Source of the DNA: Acidobacteriaceae bacterium
GTDB lineage: Bacteria; Acidobacteriota; Terriglobia; Terriglobales; Acidobacteriaceae
Direction of reading: 5' to 3'
Assembly: GCA_003168235.1 (NCBI GenBank)
Contig: PMSZ01000298.1
Coordinates: forward strand, 1,610 to 8,928
DNA length: 7,319 nt
Below are positions 5,493 through 7,319 of the stretch, piece by piece. Positions within the stretch are counted from its first letter, which is position 1. Every line of letters starts with the position of its first letter. The position numbers and the translations under genes were made by a program. The notes under the pieces were generated by a model. It had not been told where the DNA came from. It saw nothing but the letters and a program-made list of their open reading frames with translations, and searched no databases.

Positions 5493-6815
5493 TCAACCAG
5501 CCACTTCTACTGGTCTCGTCAAATTTCGACGTAACATATCGGCCTCCAACTCACCCTCCCAGCGCGCGAGAACCAGAGTTGCCACGCCGTTTCCAATCAT
5601 ATTGACCAAGGCTCTGAACATACTCAGGAAGCGGTCAATCCCGAGAATCAATGCCATGCCTGCGACCGGAATGGTTGGGATCACAGAAAGCGTGGCCACC
5701 AGAGCGATAAAAGATGCGCCCTGCACGCCGCTGGCGCCTTTGGAAGTGAGAACGGCCACGGCAAGAATTGTGAGTTGCTGGGTCAGGGTCAGATGGGTGT
5801 TCGTGGCCTGTGCCACGAATAGAGCGGCCATGGTCATGTACAAGCTGGTGCCGTCCGTATTAAAAGTAAATCCGGTCGGAACCACCAGGCCCACCAGAGA
5901 TTTCGAACAACCGAGCTTCTCCAGCTTCGCCATCAAATTCGGGATGGCTATTTCAGATGAGCTCACCGCCAGCACGAGCAGAATCTCTTCTTTGATGTAA
6001 GCCAGAAAGCGAAATATGCTGAAGCTCGCAGCCCATGCGATGGCGCCCAGCACGAGCACCACGAAGAGCGCCGAGGTGAGCCAGAAAGTTGCGATCAGCT
6101 TGACGAGCGGACCCAGGGATGCGAGACCGAATTTGCCGACGGTGTAGGCCATCGCACCGAAAGCTCCGACGGGAGCGAATTTCATGAGAATGCGGGTCAC
6201 GTCGAATACGACATTAGTAAGAGAGTTGATGATTTCGACGAGCGGCGCAGCTCGCGCTCCGGCGGCCGACAAGGCAAAACCGAATAGCAGCGCCACGAAA
6301 ACCACTTCCAGAATATCTCCCTTGGCGAAGGCATCGACCACTGTCGTCGGGATGATGTGCATTAGGAATTCCGTGACACTCTGGGCTTTCGCCTGTCCCG
6401 CGTAATCGGCAACGGCTTTCGCGTCCAGCGTGGACACGTTTACATTAAAGTTGGCGCCGGGATGCACAATGTTGCCGACCAGCAGCCCGATCAGCAATGC
6501 AATCGTCGAAACCACTTCGAAGTAAATGAGCGCCAAGCCTCCAATGCGGCCAACTTTTTTCAGGTTTTCCATGCCGGCGATGCCGGTGACTACGGTGCAG
6601 AAGATGATCAGAGAAATAATCATCGAAATGACGCGGATGAAAGCGTCACCGAGCGGCTTCATGGCGATAGCACGAGCCGGATCCACATAGCCCAACACGA
6701 CTGCCAGCGCGATCGCCACCAGTACCTGCACCCAGAGGACGCGGTAGAAAGGCAACTTGGTAGATGCTGGAGCGGCGTTTGCCGAGTCCGCTTGCACGGC
6801 TGGAAAAATACCCAT
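5493..6815 (-). CDS. dctA: C4-dicarboxylate:cation symporter DctA
   Basis: Inner-membrane symporter of the DAACS (glutamate transporter) fold that takes up succinate, fumarate or malate with Na+ or H+. The 440-residue product, with eight expected membrane helices and two hairpins, carries DctA-specific stretches recalled from E. coli: MKPLGD (52-57), IIFCTVVTGIAGME (70-83), YFEVVSTIALLIGL (98-111) and TLDAKAVADYAGQAK (129-143). Hairpin 1 has S285-S286-S287-E288, the cation motif is NTDGT (319-323), and helix 8 keeps D394, R401, N405 and N409, positions used for substrate contact in the family. Hairpin 2 reads GASGVQGASF (360-369), closer to GltP-type carriers, so acidic amino acids are an alternative substrate. 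The N terminus is about 20 residues longer than E. coli DctA and polar. An in-frame TAA upstream leaves ATG 6815 as first start; AAGGA lies 12 bases before it. It is 59 bp after the hydrolase gene on the same strand, possibly cotranscribed. Confidence 0.95.
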   Translation of the reverse strand: MGIFPAVQADSANAAPASTKLPFYRVLWVQVLVAIALAVVLGYVDPARAIAMKPLGDAFIRVISMIISLIIFCTVVTGIAGMENLKKVGRIGGLALIYFEVVSTIALLIGLLVGNIVHPGANFNVNVSTLDAKAVADYAGQAKAQSVTEFLMHIIPTTVVDAFAKGDILEVVFVALLFGFALSAAGARAAPLVEIINSLTNVVFDVTRILMKFAPVGAFGAMAYTVGKFGLASLGPLVKLIATFWLTSALFVVLVLGAIAWAASFSIFRFLAYIKEEILLVLAVSSSEIAIPNLMAKLEKLGCSKSLVGLVVPTGFTFNTDGTSLYMTMAALFVAQATNTHLTLTQQLTILAVAVLTSKGASGVQGASFIALVATLSVIPTIPVAGMALILGIDRFLSMFRALVNMIGNGVATLVLARWEGELEADMLRRNLTRPVEVAG

Positions 6816-6842
6816 CGCTGATGGTTGTCCTTAAGTTTTCGT

Positions 6843-6858
6843 CGTTAGACCACGTTAG
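6843..6858. repeat. Direct repeat CGTTAG at one helical turn, upstream of dctA
   Basis: CGTTAG occurs at 6843-6848 and 6853-6858, start to start 10 bases, in the 59-base gap between the hydrolase stop and the dctA ATG (read CTAACG on the coding strand). Half-sites one turn apart are typical for response regulators, and dctA genes elsewhere are controlled by two-component systems, but no matching motif is known to me. Six-base repeats are weak evidence alone. No good sigma-70 promoter is seen in this gap. Confidence 0.25.
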
Positions 6859-6874
6859 GACTTGAAATAATTAA

Positions 6875-7319
6875 TTAATGGCTCACTTGCGCAGGTGCGG
6901 GTTCAAGCGTGCGCACCAGCCAGGGGATAATCACTTCTTTGAAGATGCGCGGATCGGGCCACACTCCAACTTGCCGCCCGAGATGACCGCCTTGCGGATT
7001 GATCCAGGCGGTTTTGGGAACATCCCCATGATCAAGGAGCAGGTAGATATCGGAGATGGGTACTTGCGTATCTTTGACTCCCGCCAGAATGAGCATGGGC
7101 GCCATCGGTTTGCCTAGCAGTCCTTGCTTGACGAGCGACATCTTGGGCAGGACTTCCGCCATTTGATCGAGAGTCGTCACGTTATCGAAAATCGCCATCA
7201 GCGCCGGCACCTGATCGAACAGATATTCGCGATTGCCGATCAAGGAATTCATCAGAAAGTCTTTCTGAAAGAAAGTATCGATCGGCGGGGACTGGGCGCT
7301 TGCTCCCTTCAATCGAGCA
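6875..7319 (-). CDS. Alpha/beta hydrolase, C-terminal part (5' end outside window)
   Basis: Partial gene: the frame is open to the window edge at 7319, and the TTG at 7312 is an internal codon, not a convincing start. About 147 residues are visible. PMAPMLILAGVKDTQVPIS resembles the late beta strand of alpha/beta hydrolases that carries the catalytic acid (the Asp of GVKD). INPQGGHLGR holds the expected catalytic His, with the usual closing helix (EVIIPWLVRTL) after it. The nucleophile Ser would lie upstream, outside the window. The two visible residues fit esterase or acyl-peptidase (FrsA-like or prolyl-oligopeptidase-like) enzymes; substrate unknown. The protein ends APAQVSH, stop TAA at 6877-6875. 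dctA follows on the same strand. Confidence 0.8.
   Translation of the reverse strand, partial: ARLKGASAQSPPIDTFFQKDFLMNSLIGNREYLFDQVPALMAIFDNVTTLDQMAEVLPKMSLVKQGLLGKPMAPMLILAGVKDTQVPISDIYLLLDHGDVPKTAWINPQGGHLGRQVGVWPDPRIFKEVIIPWLVRTLEPAPAQVSH

Overview
The window reads as an ordinary stretch of chromosome from a motile, moderately GC-rich, Gram-negative-type soil bacterium. A chemoreceptor ending in a PilZ domain, several unlinked single genes, wide gene spacing and mostly weak ribosome binding sites suggest Acidobacteriota. That is an inference from style only; no marker gene is present to prove it. I see no IS element, CRISPR array, phage gene or plasmid origin.

Left part (1-2195): a 194-base upstream region carries an almost perfect flagellar sigma-28 (FliA) promoter. 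It drives one long gene for a transmembrane methyl-accepting chemotaxis protein with a C-terminal PilZ domain whose c-di-GMP motifs are intact. Promoter and protein architecture agree: the receptor is probably made with the flagellar regulon and may link chemotaxis to c-di-GMP.

Middle part (2196-5000): queG (epoxyqueuosine reductase, last step of queuosine synthesis) runs rightward. Its start codon lies in a 9-bp hairpin with no clear ribosome binding site. It meets a leftward GNAT acetyltransferase gene tail to tail, with stop codons overlapping by 4 bp. The acetyltransferase gene is divergent from a short-chain dehydrogenase of the 2,4-dienoyl-CoA reductase type, and three exact GTTCAGCG direct repeats sit just before the reductase start.

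Right part (5001-7319), all leftward: the 5' part of an alpha/beta hydrolase gene is cut off by the window edge, so only its C-terminal Asp and His are visible. A DctA-type C4-dicarboxylate symporter follows 59 bp downstream. Next comes a 200-base gap with an open, coding-like but ATG-less reading frame (possible gene remnant). Then comes tRNA-Arg(UCU) with its own -10 box, an encoded CCA and a strong terminator about 100 bases downstream.

The genes do not form one pathway. Chemoreceptor, dicarboxylate uptake and fatty-acid reductase fit a chemotactic heterotroph, but the layout is single genes rather than an operon. I found no convincing new defence or mobile system. The best leads are the sigma-28 promoter with the c-di-GMP chemoreceptor, the queG start hairpin, the triple repeat before the reductase, the cryptic frame beside the tRNA, and a possible alternative pairing at the tRNA terminator.
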